Notes under the pieces: model-generated
Seen by the model: the letters and a program-made list of their open reading frames with translations, nothing else
Told to the model about the DNA's origin: nothing
Databases searched by the model: none
In this document: positions 37,971 through 46,602 of the stretch, piece after piece
How positions within the stretch are numbered: position 1 is the first letter of the stretch
How the letters are laid out: each line of letters begins with the position of its first letter
NCBI RefSeq assembly: GCF_013410405.1
Contig: NZ_JACCFK010000001.1
Span: 186,001 to 250,000, forward strand
Origin: Amycolatopsis endophytica
Lineage (GTDB): Bacteria > Actinomycetota > Actinomycetes > Mycobacteriales > Pseudonocardiaceae
DNA length: 64,000 nucleotides
Reading direction: 5' to 3'
Made by a program: the position numbers and the translations under genes

Positions 37971-39046
37971 ACGGTGATCTCCTCGTTCAGGGCCGGGACC
38001 GGTTCCGGGCGGCCGGAGCGGGCCGAGGTGTACAGCGCGGTGAGGATCGCGAGCGACTTCGCGGCTTCCCGTCCGGTGACGGCGGGGTCGCGGCCGTTGC
38101 GCACCGCGTCGATGAATTCGGCGATCTGCAGTGCGTGGAAGGGCGCGAGACTGCCGTTGATCTCCGTCAGCGGGAGGTCCGCGGACAGGCCGGGCCCGAA
38201 CGGCGACGCGACGGCTTCCGCGCCGGGAACGGCCCAGACGTCGATGCGCGCCTCGCTGCCCTCCGGGTACTCGGCCAGGCCCGCGGTCGCGCCGGTCCGA
38301 CCGGTGACCTGCACGCGCGTGCCGAGGCCGGGCGTCAACGCGGTCGACGCGGTGAGTGTGGCCAGTGCGCCCGAGGCGAACCGCAAGGTCGCGACCGCGG
38401 TGTCCTCGACCTCGATCGCGGCGCCGTGCTTGACCGTCGCGTGCGCGGCGCCCACCTCGACGGCGTCGCTGACGAACCACTGCAGCAGGTCGATGTTGTG
38501 CACGGCCTGGGTCATCAGGACGCCGCCGCCGTCGGTCGCCCACGTGCCGCGCCAGGCGTCGGCCGTGTAGTAGGACGTGTCGCGGTGCAGCAGCACCGAG
38601 GCGTGGCCGAGGATCGGTTCGCCCAGGGTGCCGTCGTCGATCGCGGCGCGGATCCGTTGCGCGGCGGGCCAGAACCGGCGCTGGAACAGCACTCCGAGCG
38701 TCACGCCCGCCGTCTCGCAGGCGGCCACCATCCGGGCGGCGGCGCCGAGGTCGATCGCGATCGGCTTCTCGCACAGCACGTGCACGCCGTGTGCCGCGGC
38801 CTGGGTGACGACGGCTTCGTGCGTGGGGTGCGGCGTGCAGACGCTGACCACGTCCAGGCCCAGGTCGAACAGCTCGTCCGGTGCGGAAGCGGCCGCGGCG
38901 TACCGCCCGGCGAACCGGGCCGCGCGGTCAGGGGCGACGTCGCTGCACGCCACCAGTTCGACGCCCGGCAGGTCGCGGTAGGCCGCGGCGTGGTTGCCCG
39001 CGACGTTGCCGCAGCCGACCACGCCCGCCCGCAGCACCTCGGTCAC
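37967..39046 (-). CDS. Gfo/Idh/MocA-family oxidoreductase
   Basis: 359 residues. The N-terminal Rossmann domain has [18 protein letters not shown]; the [12 protein letters not shown] motif supplies the catalytic lysine; the C-terminal domain has [19 protein letters not shown] with the H-x2-D pair. These NAD(P)-dependent enzymes oxidise sugars, inositols and other cyclic polyols. The substrate here is unknown. The GTG start overlaps the MFS stop (GTGA), and its stop overlaps the TIM-barrel start. Confidence 0.88.
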   Translation of the reverse strand: MTEVLRAGVVGCGNVAGNHAAAYRDLPGVELVACSDVAPDRAARFAGRYAAAASAPDELFDLGLDVVSVCTPHPTHEAVVTQAAAHGVHVLCEKPIAIDLGAAARMVAACETAGVTLGVLFQRRFWPAAQRIRAAIDDGTLGEPILGHASVLLHRDTSYYTADAWRGTWATDGGGVLMTQAVHNIDLLQWFVSDAVEVGAAHATVKHGAAIEVEDTAVATLRFASGALATLTASTALTPGLGTRVQVTGRTGATAGLAEYPEGSEARIDVWAVPGAEAVASPFGPGLSADLPLTEINGSLAPFHALQIAEFIDAVRNGRDPAVTGREAAKSLAILTALYTSARSGRPEPVPALNEEITV

Positions 39047-40389
39047 CGGTGCACCGCCTCGGCCGCCGGGGTTTCCACTGTGGACTCACGCTCGCCCAGC
39101 CGGGCGGTCGGGACGCGGAAGGTTTCCGGTCCGGTCAGCGCGGCGAGCGCGGAGGCCACCACGAACGCGGCGCACATCCACGCCACCGGAGTCCAGTTCG
39201 CGGTGTCGCCCGAGGTCAGCGCCGTGGCGAAGGTCGGGGTGAACCCGGCGGCGAGCAGGCCGACCATCAGGCCGATCGCCATCCCGCTGTAGCGGACGCG
39301 GGCCGGGAACTGCTCCGGGAAGTAGGCCGGGTAGACCCCGTTGGGCGCGGCGTAGCAGAAACCGATCAACAGCACGGCGGAGCCGAAGATCCACGGGACG
39401 TTGCCGGTGCTGATGGCGTGGAAGAACACGAACACCATCACCCCGACCCCGATCAGCCCGGCGACGAACACCGGTTTGCGGCCGATGCGGTCGGCGATGA
39501 TCCCGTACACGGGCTGGGTGAGGACGGCGACGGCGTTCGCGACCGAGATCACGGCGAGCATGGTCGGTTTCGAGACGCCCTCGACCTCGGTGGCGTAGGC
39601 GAGCGCGAAGACGTTGACGATCGTGTTGACCATGGCGAAGCTCGCGCAGACGGCGATGCGCACCACGGTCAGCCAGTGGTCGCGGAACAGCTCGACGACC
39701 GGCGCCTTCGCGGTTTCGGCGCTGTCCCGCAGCTCGGCGAACACCTCCGGTTCCTGCAGCGAACGGCGCAGGAAGTAGGCGATCGCGGTGACGGCGATGC
39801 TCAGCCAGAACGGGATCCGCCAGCCCCACGAGAACAACTGGTCGTCGGGCAGTGCCGTGATCGGGATGAAGACGATGCTGGACACGACGATCCCGAACAT
39901 GATGCCGCTCATGGTGAAGCTGGTGAAGAACGCGCGACGCCGGTCGGGGGCGTGCTCGACGGTCAGCGAGCTGGCGCCGGGCGATTCACCGCCCGCGGAG
40001 AGACCCTGCAGCAGCCGCAGCGCGACCAGCAGGATCGGCGCGGCGATACCGATCGAGTCGTACGAGGGCAGACAGCCGATCAGGAACGTCGAGGTGCCCA
40101 TCATCAGCAGCGTCGCCATCAGCGCGTTGCGGCGGCCCAGCCGGTCACCGAAGTGCCCGAAGAGGATCGCGCCGAGCGGCCGGGCGACGTAGGCGACGCC
40201 GAGCGTGGCGATCGACAGCAGGGCACCGGTGGCGCCCGCGTCGGGGAAGAAGACCTTGCCGAACACGAGCGCGGCGGCCGAACCGTAGATGAAGAAGTCG
40301 TAGTACTCGAGGGTGCTCCCGAGGAACCCGGAAAGCGCGGCTTTCCGGGGATCGTTGCGGGGACCGCCCGGGTGCGGGGCGCTCGACAT
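39043..40389 (-). CDS. MFS transporter, metabolite:H+ symporter (ShiA-like)
   Basis: 448 residues, twelve membrane segments, of the MHS group of the major facilitator superfamily, whose members import shikimate, citrate, ketoglutarate or proline/betaine. Family signatures: [34 protein letters not shown] in the first loop, and [16 protein letters not shown]. The gene context points to a cyclic or aromatic acid. The ATG at 40389 has AAAGGAGGCGCC upstream. First gene of the operon, preceded by the shared element at 40461-40490. Confidence 0.88.
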   Translation of the reverse strand: MSSAPHPGGPRNDPRKAALSGFLGSTLEYYDFFIYGSAAALVFGKVFFPDAGATGALLSIATLGVAYVARPLGAILFGHFGDRLGRRNALMATLLMMGTSTFLIGCLPSYDSIGIAAPILLVALRLLQGLSAGGESPGASSLTVEHAPDRRRAFFTSFTMSGIMFGIVVSSIVFIPITALPDDQLFSWGWRIPFWLSIAVTAIAYFLRRSLQEPEVFAELRDSAETAKAPVVELFRDHWLTVVRIAVCASFAMVNTIVNVFALAYATEVEGVSKPTMLAVISVANAVAVLTQPVYGIIADRIGRKPVFVAGLIGVGVMVFVFFHAISTGNVPWIFGSAVLLIGFCYAAPNGVYPAYFPEQFPARVRYSGMAIGLMVGLLAAGFTPTFATALTSGDTANWTPVAWMCAAFVVASALAALTGPETFRVPTARLGERESTVETPAAEAVHR

Positions 40390-40460
40390 GGCGCCTCCTT
40401 TCGATCCGGCGTCGTCGACGGTGGGGTTGCCGACGAGGATCGCAGGCACGACTATGTCTC

Positions 40461-40490
40461 GTCCAATACTTGGTTTTGCTTACACAATGT
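40461..40490 (-). promoter_or_regulatory. shared 30-bp element, copy A (upstream of the MFS operon)
   Basis: Minus-strand reading: ACATTGTGT, 12 bases including AACCA, then GTATTGGAC. The same two 9-mers (the first as its reverse complement, both ACA-N3-TGT) with the same 12-base spacer occur at 45298-45327 before the other outer operon. It lies 72 bases before the MFS start. Probably an operator or promoter recognised by one of the LysR proteins. Confidence 0.6.
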
Positions 40491-40505
40491 GCACGAGAAG
40501 CTTAA

Positions 40506-41402
40506 TCAGCGCTCCGGAGTCGGCAGGACCTCCTCGGCGAGATCGAGTACGGCCCGGAGCACCGGCGAGTGGTTGTCATCCATCCACGCCAGCGCGTGGT
40601 CCATGTAGGTCGGTTCCCCGCGCAGCGGCACGAACACCGCGGCGGACGGCATGATCCCGGCGACCCCGGAGGACATCAGCGCGACGCCGACACCTGCCGA
40701 GACCAGCGTCAGGATCATGAACGGGTCGGTGATCTCCTGGACCACCCGCGGCCGGAACCCGGCCTTGACGCAGGCTTGCATCGCCAGCTCCTGCAGGGCC
40801 GAGCCGGTGGCCGCCGGGGTGGTGATGAAACCCTCGCCGGCGAGGTCGGCGAGGTCGATCTCCGGCTCGCGGGCGAGCGGATGGTCGATCGGCAGCGCCG
40901 CGCCGAGCGGTTCACGGCCGATGAGCCGGGTGCGGACCGGGGACGGGTCGATCGGCAGGCCGACGAAGGCGATGTCCAGGCCGCCCTGTTCGAGCTGCTC
41001 GACACCGTCCCGCGTCATCACGCGCCCGGTCAGCGACAGCTGCACCTCGGGGTAGCGCTGCCGGACCGCGCGGGTCAGCGGCGGCAGGGTCAGGTGGTTG
41101 AGGGCGCCGGAGAACCCGATCGAGACCGTGCCGTACACCACTCCGGACGTGGCACGGGTGGCCTGGCGGCCCAGTTCCAGCTCCTCGAACACGCGGTGCG
41201 CGTGCGGCAGGAACGCGTGCCCGGCGGGGGTGAGCGCGACACTGCGGGTGCTGCGGTCGAACAGCGTGGTGCCCAGCTCTTTCTCCAGCTTGCGAATGGT
41301 CTGGGACAGCGGCGACTGGGCCAGCCGCAGGCGCGCGGCGGCGCGGCCGAAGTGCAGCTCCTCGGCGACGGCGACGAACGCTTCGAGCCACCGGATCTCC
41401 AT
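40506..41402 (-). CDS. LysR-family transcriptional regulator 1
   Basis: 298 residues. The N-terminal winged HTH is MEIRWLEAFVAVAEELHFGRAA with SPLSQTIRKLEKELG; the periplasmic-binding-like effector domain follows (about 90-295). CatR/BenM-type LysR proteins of aromatic acid degradation share the EELHFGRAA pattern. GGAGG lies four bases before the ATG. It is close in sequence to the second LysR at 44401. Divergent from the flavoprotein 2 operon and upstream of the MFS operon, so it is placed to control both. Confidence 0.92.
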   Translation of the reverse strand: MEIRWLEAFVAVAEELHFGRAAARLRLAQSPLSQTIRKLEKELGTTLFDRSTRSVALTPAGHAFLPHAHRVFEELELGRQATRATSGVVYGTVSIGFSGALNHLTLPPLTRAVRQRYPEVQLSLTGRVMTRDGVEQLEQGGLDIAFVGLPIDPSPVRTRLIGREPLGAALPIDHPLAREPEIDLADLAGEGFITTPAATGSALQELAMQACVKAGFRPRVVQEITDPFMILTLVSAGVGVALMSSGVAGIMPSAAVFVPLRGEPTYMDHALAWMDDNHSPVLRAVLDLAEEVLPTPER

Positions 41403-41553
41403 GGGTCCTCCGAAACGAGAGGGCTTGCGCCGCGACAGGTTCCACTTATAGTCAGCTGACAGCACAGTTGACCAGCGATTTTATCGTCATTCTTACATAG
41501 TCCTGGTGCGCGGAGAACACAGTCCGCCCGGGACGTCAGGGAGGAACAACGTC
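41403..41553. promoter_or_regulatory. divergent promoter region of lysR 1 and flavoprotein 2
   Basis: The 151 bases between the two divergent genes contain the perfect palindrome GTCAGCTGAC (41451-41460), adjoining a minus-strand -10-like TATAAG, and the inverted repeat CGATTTTATCG (41478-41488). A plus-strand TTGACC and a TACATA are present but 20 bases apart. The AT-richness contrasts with the surroundings. Typical layout for LysR autoregulation. Confidence 0.5.
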
Positions 41554-43266
41554 GTGACCACCCGAAAACAGCAGGAGTACGACGTGGTCGTCGTCGGTTC
41601 CGGGGCGGGTGGGCTGGCCGCCGCGGTGACCGCCGCCCACCACGGTCTGCGGGTCGCCGTCCTCGAACGCGCGGCGATCTGCGGCGGCGCGACGGCGTGG
41701 TCGGGCGGCTGGATGTGGGCACCCGGCAACCCGCTGGCACACGCCGACGGCGTCCGCGAGGACACCGATGAGTTCCGCCGCTACCTGCGCGCGGCGCTCG
41801 GCGACGACTACGAACCGGAACGGGTCGACGCGTTCCTCGCCGCCGCGCCGGAGATGGTGCGGTTCTTCCACGAGCGCACCGCGCTGACGTTCGTGCCGGG
41901 CGCGAAGATCTGCGACATCTACGGCGACCTGCCCGGAGCCGGAACCGGGCACCGCTCGGTCGGACCGGAACCCGCCGACCTGCGGCGGCTCGGCGACGAC
42001 GTGGCCCGGCTCCTGCGCAGGCAGCTGTATGAGACGTCGTTCCTGGGGCTGGGCGTGATGGCGGGGCCGGATCTGGCCGGGTTCCTCGCCGCGTCGCGCG
42101 GGAACGTGCGCGGTCTCCTGCACGCCTCGCGGCGAGTCACCCGGCACCTCTTCGACCTGGTCACGAAGCGGCGGGGAATGCAGCTGGTCAACGGGACCGC
42201 ACTGGTCGGACGGCTGCTGCGGTCGGCGCTGGACCTCGGCGTGGACATCCGCGTGTCGGCGCCGGTCACCGAACTGATCCGCGAGGACGGGCGGGTCACC
42301 GGCGTGGAGGCGTCCACTTCGGACGGTCCGGTGCGGTTGACCGCTCGTCGTGGCGTGGTGCTCGCGGCGGGTGGCTTCCCCCGGGACGCGCGGCGACGTG
42401 CGGAGCTGTTCCCGCACGGCGAGACGCACTGGACGCTGGCGCCGGAGACCGCGGACGGGGCCGGGATTTCGCTGGCCGAGCAGGCCGGCGGGCGGCTGCG
42501 GACCGACGTGGCCTCGCCGGCGGCGTGGTGCCCGGTGTCGCTGGTGCCCTACCTGGGCGGGCGCACCGGCGTGTTCCCGCACATCATGGACCGCGCGAAG
42601 CCCGGCAGCATCGGCGTACTGCGCTCCGGGCGCCGGTTCGTGAACGAGGCGAACGGCTACTACGACTACGTTTCCGCGTTGCTGGCCGCGACGCCGCACG
42701 GGGAGACCGCGCAGTCCTGGCAGATCGCCGACGCGCGGTTCGTGCGCCGGTACCCGCTGGGTATGGCGAAGCCGTTGCCGGTCCCGCTGTTCCCGTACCT
42801 GCGCAGTGGTTACCTGAAACGGGGCCGGACACTGGCGGAGCTGGCCCGCGAGTGCGGCATCGACCCGGACGGCCTGGTCGCGACGGTCGAGGAGTTCAAC
42901 GAGGGCGCCCGCCGCGGCGAGGACCCCGCGTTCGGTCGCGGCCGTTCGCCGTTCAACCGTTACGGCGGCGACCAGACGGTGACGCCGAATCCGTCGCTCG
43001 CGCCGCTGGAGAAGGGCCCGTTCTACGCGGTGCGCATCGTGCCCGGCAGCTTCGGCACGTTCGCCGGACTGGCCACCGACGCGCGCGCCCGGGTGGTCGA
43101 CGCACGGGACACGCCGATCCCCGGCCTGTACGCCGCGGGCAACGACCAGGCCAGCGTCATGGGCGGTCACTACCCGGCGGGCGGCATCAACCTCGGGCCC
43201 GCCATGACCTTCGGCTGGATCGCCGCGCGCGATCTGGCCGGTATCGAAACGGAGGTGGCGGCATGA
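41554..43266 (+). CDS. FAD-dependent oxidoreductase, ketosteroid-dehydrogenase-like (flavoprotein 2)
   Basis: 570 residues. The FAD motif is VVVVGSGAGGLAAAVTAA with CGGATAWSGGWMWAPGNP; the second FAD contact is [16 protein letters not shown]. The C-terminal GLYAAGNDQASVMGGHYPAGG, then GPAMTFGW, contains the Tyr-Pro-Ala-Gly-Gly variant of the KstD catalytic loop. The GTG at 41554 has AGGGAGGA nine bases upstream. First gene of a unit flavoprotein 2-VOC-SDR-LysR 2, all coupled or closely spaced. Confidence 0.86.
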   Translation: MTTRKQQEYDVVVVGSGAGGLAAAVTAAHHGLRVAVLERAAICGGATAWSGGWMWAPGNPLAHADGVREDTDEFRRYLRAALGDDYEPERVDAFLAAAPEMVRFFHERTALTFVPGAKICDIYGDLPGAGTGHRSVGPEPADLRRLGDDVARLLRRQLYETSFLGLGVMAGPDLAGFLAASRGNVRGLLHASRRVTRHLFDLVTKRRGMQLVNGTALVGRLLRSALDLGVDIRVSAPVTELIREDGRVTGVEASTSDGPVRLTARRGVVLAAGGFPRDARRRAELFPHGETHWTLAPETADGAGISLAEQAGGRLRTDVASPAAWCPVSLVPYLGGRTGVFPHIMDRAKPGSIGVLRSGRRFVNEANGYYDYVSALLAATPHGETAQSWQIADARFVRRYPLGMAKPLPVPLFPYLRSGYLKRGRTLAELARECGIDPDGLVATVEEFNEGARRGEDPAFGRGRSPFNRYGGDQTVTPNPSLAPLEKGPFYAVRIVPGSFGTFAGLATDARARVVDARDTPIPGLYAAGNDQASVMGGHYPAGGINLGPAMTFGWIAARDLAGIETEVAA

Positions 43267-43712
43267 GCCCGCTGAACAGGATCGACCAGATCGGCATCGT
43301 CGTGCGCGACCTGGACGCCGCCGCGGCCGGAATGCGCCGCGTGCTCGGGGCCGAACCGCACACCCGGGTCGAAAACACCTACCGACGCACCACCTACCGC
43401 GGCACCGAGATCGACGCGACGGTGGGGGTCATGCTCTACGACGTCGGCGGGATCGAGCTGGAATTCCTCGCGCCGCGCAGTCCGGGCAACGTGTGGCAGG
43501 ACTTCCTCGACGAGCGCGGCGAAGGTCTGCACCACATCCGCTTCGACGTCGACAGCCACGCCGCCGCGCGCGACGACCTGCACGCGCGCGGCGTGGAGAC
43601 GTACCAGGAAGGCGAGTCCATGCGCGGCGGCGAAATCCGCTACGCCTACTACGACACGGTGCCGTTCCTCGGTTTCCTGATCGAGACCCTCAACGCGGGA
43701 GGCAAGGCATGA
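43263..43712 (+). CDS. VOC-family protein, methylmalonyl-CoA epimerase-like
   Basis: 149 residues, one VOC module pair: NRIDQIGIVVRDLDAAAAG with the first metal-binding position occupied by Gln of DQIGIVV rather than His, then GIELEFLAP (Glu), GLHHIRFDV (His) and GFLIETLN (Glu). This order resembles methylmalonyl-CoA epimerases and glyoxalases; substitution at the first ligand position is worth noting. Role in the pathway unknown, perhaps isomerisation or ring opening. Coupled by ATGA on both sides. Confidence 0.82.
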   Translation: MSPLNRIDQIGIVVRDLDAAAAGMRRVLGAEPHTRVENTYRRTTYRGTEIDATVGVMLYDVGGIELEFLAPRSPGNVWQDFLDERGEGLHHIRFDVDSHAAARDDLHARGVETYQEGESMRGGEIRYAYYDTVPFLGFLIETLNAGGKA

Positions 43713-44398
43713 GCTACCCCGACGGCGTCCTCGCCCTCGTGACCGGTGGCGCCAGCGGCATCGGCGCCGCCGTCGCGACGAAACTCCGCGCCGACGGCGT
43801 CCGGGTCGTCACCGCCGATCTCGCCACGGGCGCTGACGAGAAACTCGACGTCACCGATCCGGAGGCCGTCGGGGCGCTCGTCGAAGAACTCGGCACGGTC
43901 GGCATTCTCGTGCACAGCGCGGGCATCGTCGGCCCCGCGAAGGCGCTCACCGAGACCGGGCTCGACGAGTGGCAGAACACGTTTCGCGTCAACGTGGACG
44001 GCACGTTCCTCCTCTGCCGCGCCGTCGCGCCGGGCATGGTGCGCAACGGCTGGGGCCGTATCGTCACCATGGCCAGCATCGCCGCCAAGGACGGGAATCC
44101 CACGCAGAGCGCGTATTCCGCGTCGAAGGCGGCGGTCGTCGGGCTCACCAAATCGCTCGGCAAGGAGCTGGCCACCACCGGCGTGCTCGTCAACACCGTG
44201 GCGCCCGCCGCGGTCGAGACGCCGATGAACGCCCACACCGACCCGGCCGTGCTCGCCCGGTCGCAGGCGCTCACGCCGATGGGCCGTTTCGGGAAAGCCG
44301 AGGAGATCGCCGAGCTCGTCGCGTGGCTGTGCTCCGAGCAGGTCAGCTTCTCGACCGGCGCGGTCTACGACGCCAGCGGCGGCCGGGCGAGCTACTGA
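43709..44398 (+). CDS. short-chain dehydrogenase/reductase
   Basis: 229-residue classical SDR. It has the NAD(P)-binding GGASGIG motif at residues 13-19, an acidic VVTADLATG favouring NAD, the HSAG variant of NNAG, and the Ser-Tyr-Lys set with YSASKAAVVGLTKSL. PAAVETPMN follows the active site. It probably oxidises a ring hydroxyl or reduces a keto group in the pathway. Its ATG overlaps the VOC gene stop. Confidence 0.9.
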   Translation: MSYPDGVLALVTGGASGIGAAVATKLRADGVRVVTADLATGADEKLDVTDPEAVGALVEELGTVGILVHSAGIVGPAKALTETGLDEWQNTFRVNVDGTFLLCRAVAPGMVRNGWGRIVTMASIAAKDGNPTQSAYSASKAAVVGLTKSLGKELATTGVLVNTVAPAAVETPMNAHTDPAVLARSQALTPMGRFGKAEEIAELVAWLCSEQVSFSTGAVYDASGGRASY

Positions 44399-44400
44399 CG

Positions 44401-45285
44401 ATGGAGATGCGCTGGATCGAGGCGTTCCTCGCGGTCGCCGAAGAACTCCACTTCGGACGCGCGGCCGAACGCCTGCACATGGCGCAGTCGCCGCTGTCCC
44501 AGACGATCAAGAAGCTGGAAAAGCACGTCGGGACACCGCTGTTCGACCGCACCACCCGCGCGGTCACCCTGACCTCCGCCGGGCACGGGTTCCTCCCGCA
44601 CGCCCGGCGGATCGTCGCCGAGACCGACCTGGCCCTGCGCGCCACCAGCGCCGGACCGGGCGAGGTCTACGGGCGCGTGCGGCTCGGCTTCTCCGGCGCG
44701 CTCAACCACCTCACCCTCCCGCCGTTGACCCGCACCCTGCGTACCCGCCACCCGAACATCGCGCTGCAGCTCGTCGACCGGGTCACCACGGAAGACGCCG
44801 TCGGCCTGATCGAGCACGGCACGCTCGACATCGCGTTCGTCGGACTGCCCGCGCCGGGCTCGCTGCCCACCCGCGTCGTCACCGTCGAACCGCTGGGCGC
44901 CGCCCTGCCCAGCGACCACCGGCTGGCCCGGTCCACCAGGATCACCCTGGACGAACTGGCCGCCGAGGACTGGGTCCTGATGCCCGGCCAGTCCGCGCTG
45001 CGCACGGTCATCCTCACCGCCTGCCACACTGCGGGCTTCCGGCCGCGCCTCGCGCAGGAGGTCAAGGACCCCTACGTCGTGATGTCGCTGGTCGCGGCCG
45101 GTCTCGGCGTCTCGCTGGCGCCGACCTGCCTGCGGTCGATCATGCCGGCCGGCGCGGTGTGGGTACCGCTGTCCGGTTCGCCGCCCCTGCTGCGCAGCGC
45201 GCTGTTGTGGCACCCCGACCGGCTCACCGACGCCGTCCGCGCCCTGCTCGACGTCGCCGCGGAAGTGCTGCCCACGCCCGGATAA
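44401..45285 (+). CDS. LysR-family transcriptional regulator 2
   Basis: 294 residues. HTH region MRWIEAFLAVAEELHFGRAA, then SPLSQTIKKLEKHVG, and an effector domain matching LysR 1 over its length (FSGALNHLTLPPLTR occurs in both), so the two arose by duplication. The ATG directly follows the SDR stop; a second ATG two codons on is possible. It lies immediately before the shared element copy B and the YciI operon. Confidence 0.92.
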   Translation: MEMRWIEAFLAVAEELHFGRAAERLHMAQSPLSQTIKKLEKHVGTPLFDRTTRAVTLTSAGHGFLPHARRIVAETDLALRATSAGPGEVYGRVRLGFSGALNHLTLPPLTRTLRTRHPNIALQLVDRVTTEDAVGLIEHGTLDIAFVGLPAPGSLPTRVVTVEPLGAALPSDHRLARSTRITLDELAAEDWVLMPGQSALRTVILTACHTAGFRPRLAQEVKDPYVVMSLVAAGLGVSLAPTCLRSIMPAGAVWVPLSGSPPLLRSALLWHPDRLTDAVRALLDVAAEVLPTPG

Positions 45286-45297
45286 AGTGCGATCGAC

Positions 45298-45327
45298 ACA
45301 CAATGTCTGCCGAACCATGTATTGGAC
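45298..45327 (+). promoter_or_regulatory. shared 30-bp element, copy B (upstream of the YciI-ADH operon)
   Basis: ACACAATGT (45298-45306), 12 bases including AACCA, then GTATTGGAC (45319-45327). It matches copy A at 40461-40490 in order, spacing and about 20 of 30 positions. It starts 12 bases after the LysR 2 stop and ends 31 bases before the YciI-like start. Confidence 0.6.
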
Positions 45328-45358
45328 TCGCACAGTCCCGGCGGCGCACGCTGCTTGC

Positions 45359-45634
45359 ATGGCTACTTTCGCGGTGCACTACACCTACGGCGACGACACG
45401 GAGACGGCGCGCGACACGGTCCGCCCGGAGCACAAGGACTTCCTCGCCGGACTGCACGAGTCCGGGCGCCTGCGGGTCTCCGGCCCGGTGGACGGCGGAG
45501 CGCTCCTGATCCTCGAAGGCTCTTCGGCGGACGAGGTCGCCGCGCTGCTGGACGGGGATCCCTTCCGCCGCGAGGGACTGATCGCCGAGCGGACCGTGCG
45601 CGAGTGGACCGTCGTCTTCGGCGGTCTCAAGTGA
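45359..45634 (+). CDS. YciI-like protein in the catabolic locus
   Basis: 91-residue dimeric alpha+beta barrel protein: ATFAVHYTYG, the RPEHKDFLAGLHESGRLRVSGPV segment with the characteristic His, and EWTVVFGGL at the end. Relatives include muconolactone-isomerase-like and EthD-like folds, so a ring-product isomerase or lyase role is conceivable. No clear RBS; the ATG at 45359 gives the normal N-terminus. First gene of the unit ending at 49974. Confidence 0.8.
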   Translation: MATFAVHYTYGDDTETARDTVRPEHKDFLAGLHESGRLRVSGPVDGGALLILEGSSADEVAALLDGDPFRREGLIAERTVREWTVVFGGLK

Positions 45635-46602
45635 AGGTCGCCCGCACCCTCGCCCGCGAACGCGTCGAGATCCAGGACGCTCCCGACCCGGAACCGGCGC
45701 CCGGCGAAGCGCTCGTCCGCGTCCACACCGTCACCCTGTGCGGCACCGACCTGCACATCTGGGAGGACGACTACGCGACCGAACTGCCGATCGTGCAGGG
45801 GCACGAGATCGCCGGGATCGTGGCGAGCGCGCCCGGGTTCGCGCCCGGTGACCGGGTCGCCGTCTCCCCCATGCGGTTCTGCGGCGAGTGCTACGCCTGC
45901 GGCATCGGCCGGGTCAACGCCTGCCGCGACTCCTCGTGCCTCGGCTGCTACACCGACGGCGCGCTCGCCGAGCTGATCGCCGTCCCGGTGACCGACCTGC
46001 ACCGGATCCCGGACGGGATGCCGACCGGGATCGCGGCGCTCGCCGAACCCGCGAGCATCGCGATGCAAGCGGTGCTGCGTGGCCGCCCGGTGCGGGGCGA
46101 GCGGGCCCTGGTGCTCGGATGCGGTCCGATCGGCCTGCTCGCGACCCTGCACCTGACCTCGCTCGGGGTGGAGGTCATCGCGGCCGACACCGCGCCGGAG
46201 CGGGCCGCGTTCGCGCGCCGGTTCGGGGCCGTGGCGGGGGTCGATCCGGGTGAGCTGACCGTCGAGCCCTCACTGGTCATCGAGGCGACCGGGGCGCCCG
46301 CCGCCTTCACCACGGCCGTCGACGTCGTCGCCACCGCGGGCCGGGTCGTGCTCGTCGGGATCTCGGACCGGCCGGTCACGGTGTCGATGCGCACCGTGCC
46401 GGTCAAGGACATCGACCTGCTGGGCAGCCGCAACAGTCAGCGGCGCCTGGGCGAGGCCCTCGAACTGCTCGACGCTCATCCCGAGGCGGCGGAAGCCCTG
46501 GTGACCCATCGCGTGCCGTTCGCGCGGGTCGGGGACGCGTTCCCGCTGCTGCGGTCGCGGAACGAACTCGTCGGGAAGGTCGCCGTGGAGGTGTCGTGCT
46601 GA
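45631..46602 (+). CDS. zinc-dependent alcohol dehydrogenase (MDR family)
   Basis: 323 residues. The catalytic zinc ligands are the Cys of TLCGTDLHIWE and the GHE pair in GHEIAGIV. The structural zinc loop has several cysteines (CGECYACG, then CRDSSCLGC). The Rossmann domain contains VLGCGPIGLLATLHL with IAADTAPERA (NAD type). Similar to sorbitol/threonine dehydrogenases. Probably acts on a secondary alcohol of the pathway. The GTG start overlaps the YciI stop as GTGA. Confidence 0.9.
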   Translation: MKVARTLARERVEIQDAPDPEPAPGEALVRVHTVTLCGTDLHIWEDDYATELPIVQGHEIAGIVASAPGFAPGDRVAVSPMRFCGECYACGIGRVNACRDSSCLGCYTDGALAELIAVPVTDLHRIPDGMPTGIAALAEPASIAMQAVLRGRPVRGERALVLGCGPIGLLATLHLTSLGVEVIAADTAPERAAFARRFGAVAGVDPGELTVEPSLVIEATGAPAAFTTAVDVVATAGRVVLVGISDRPVTVSMRTVPVKDIDLLGSRNSQRRLGEALELLDAHPEAAEALVTHRVPFARVGDAFPLLRSRNELVGKVAVEVSC

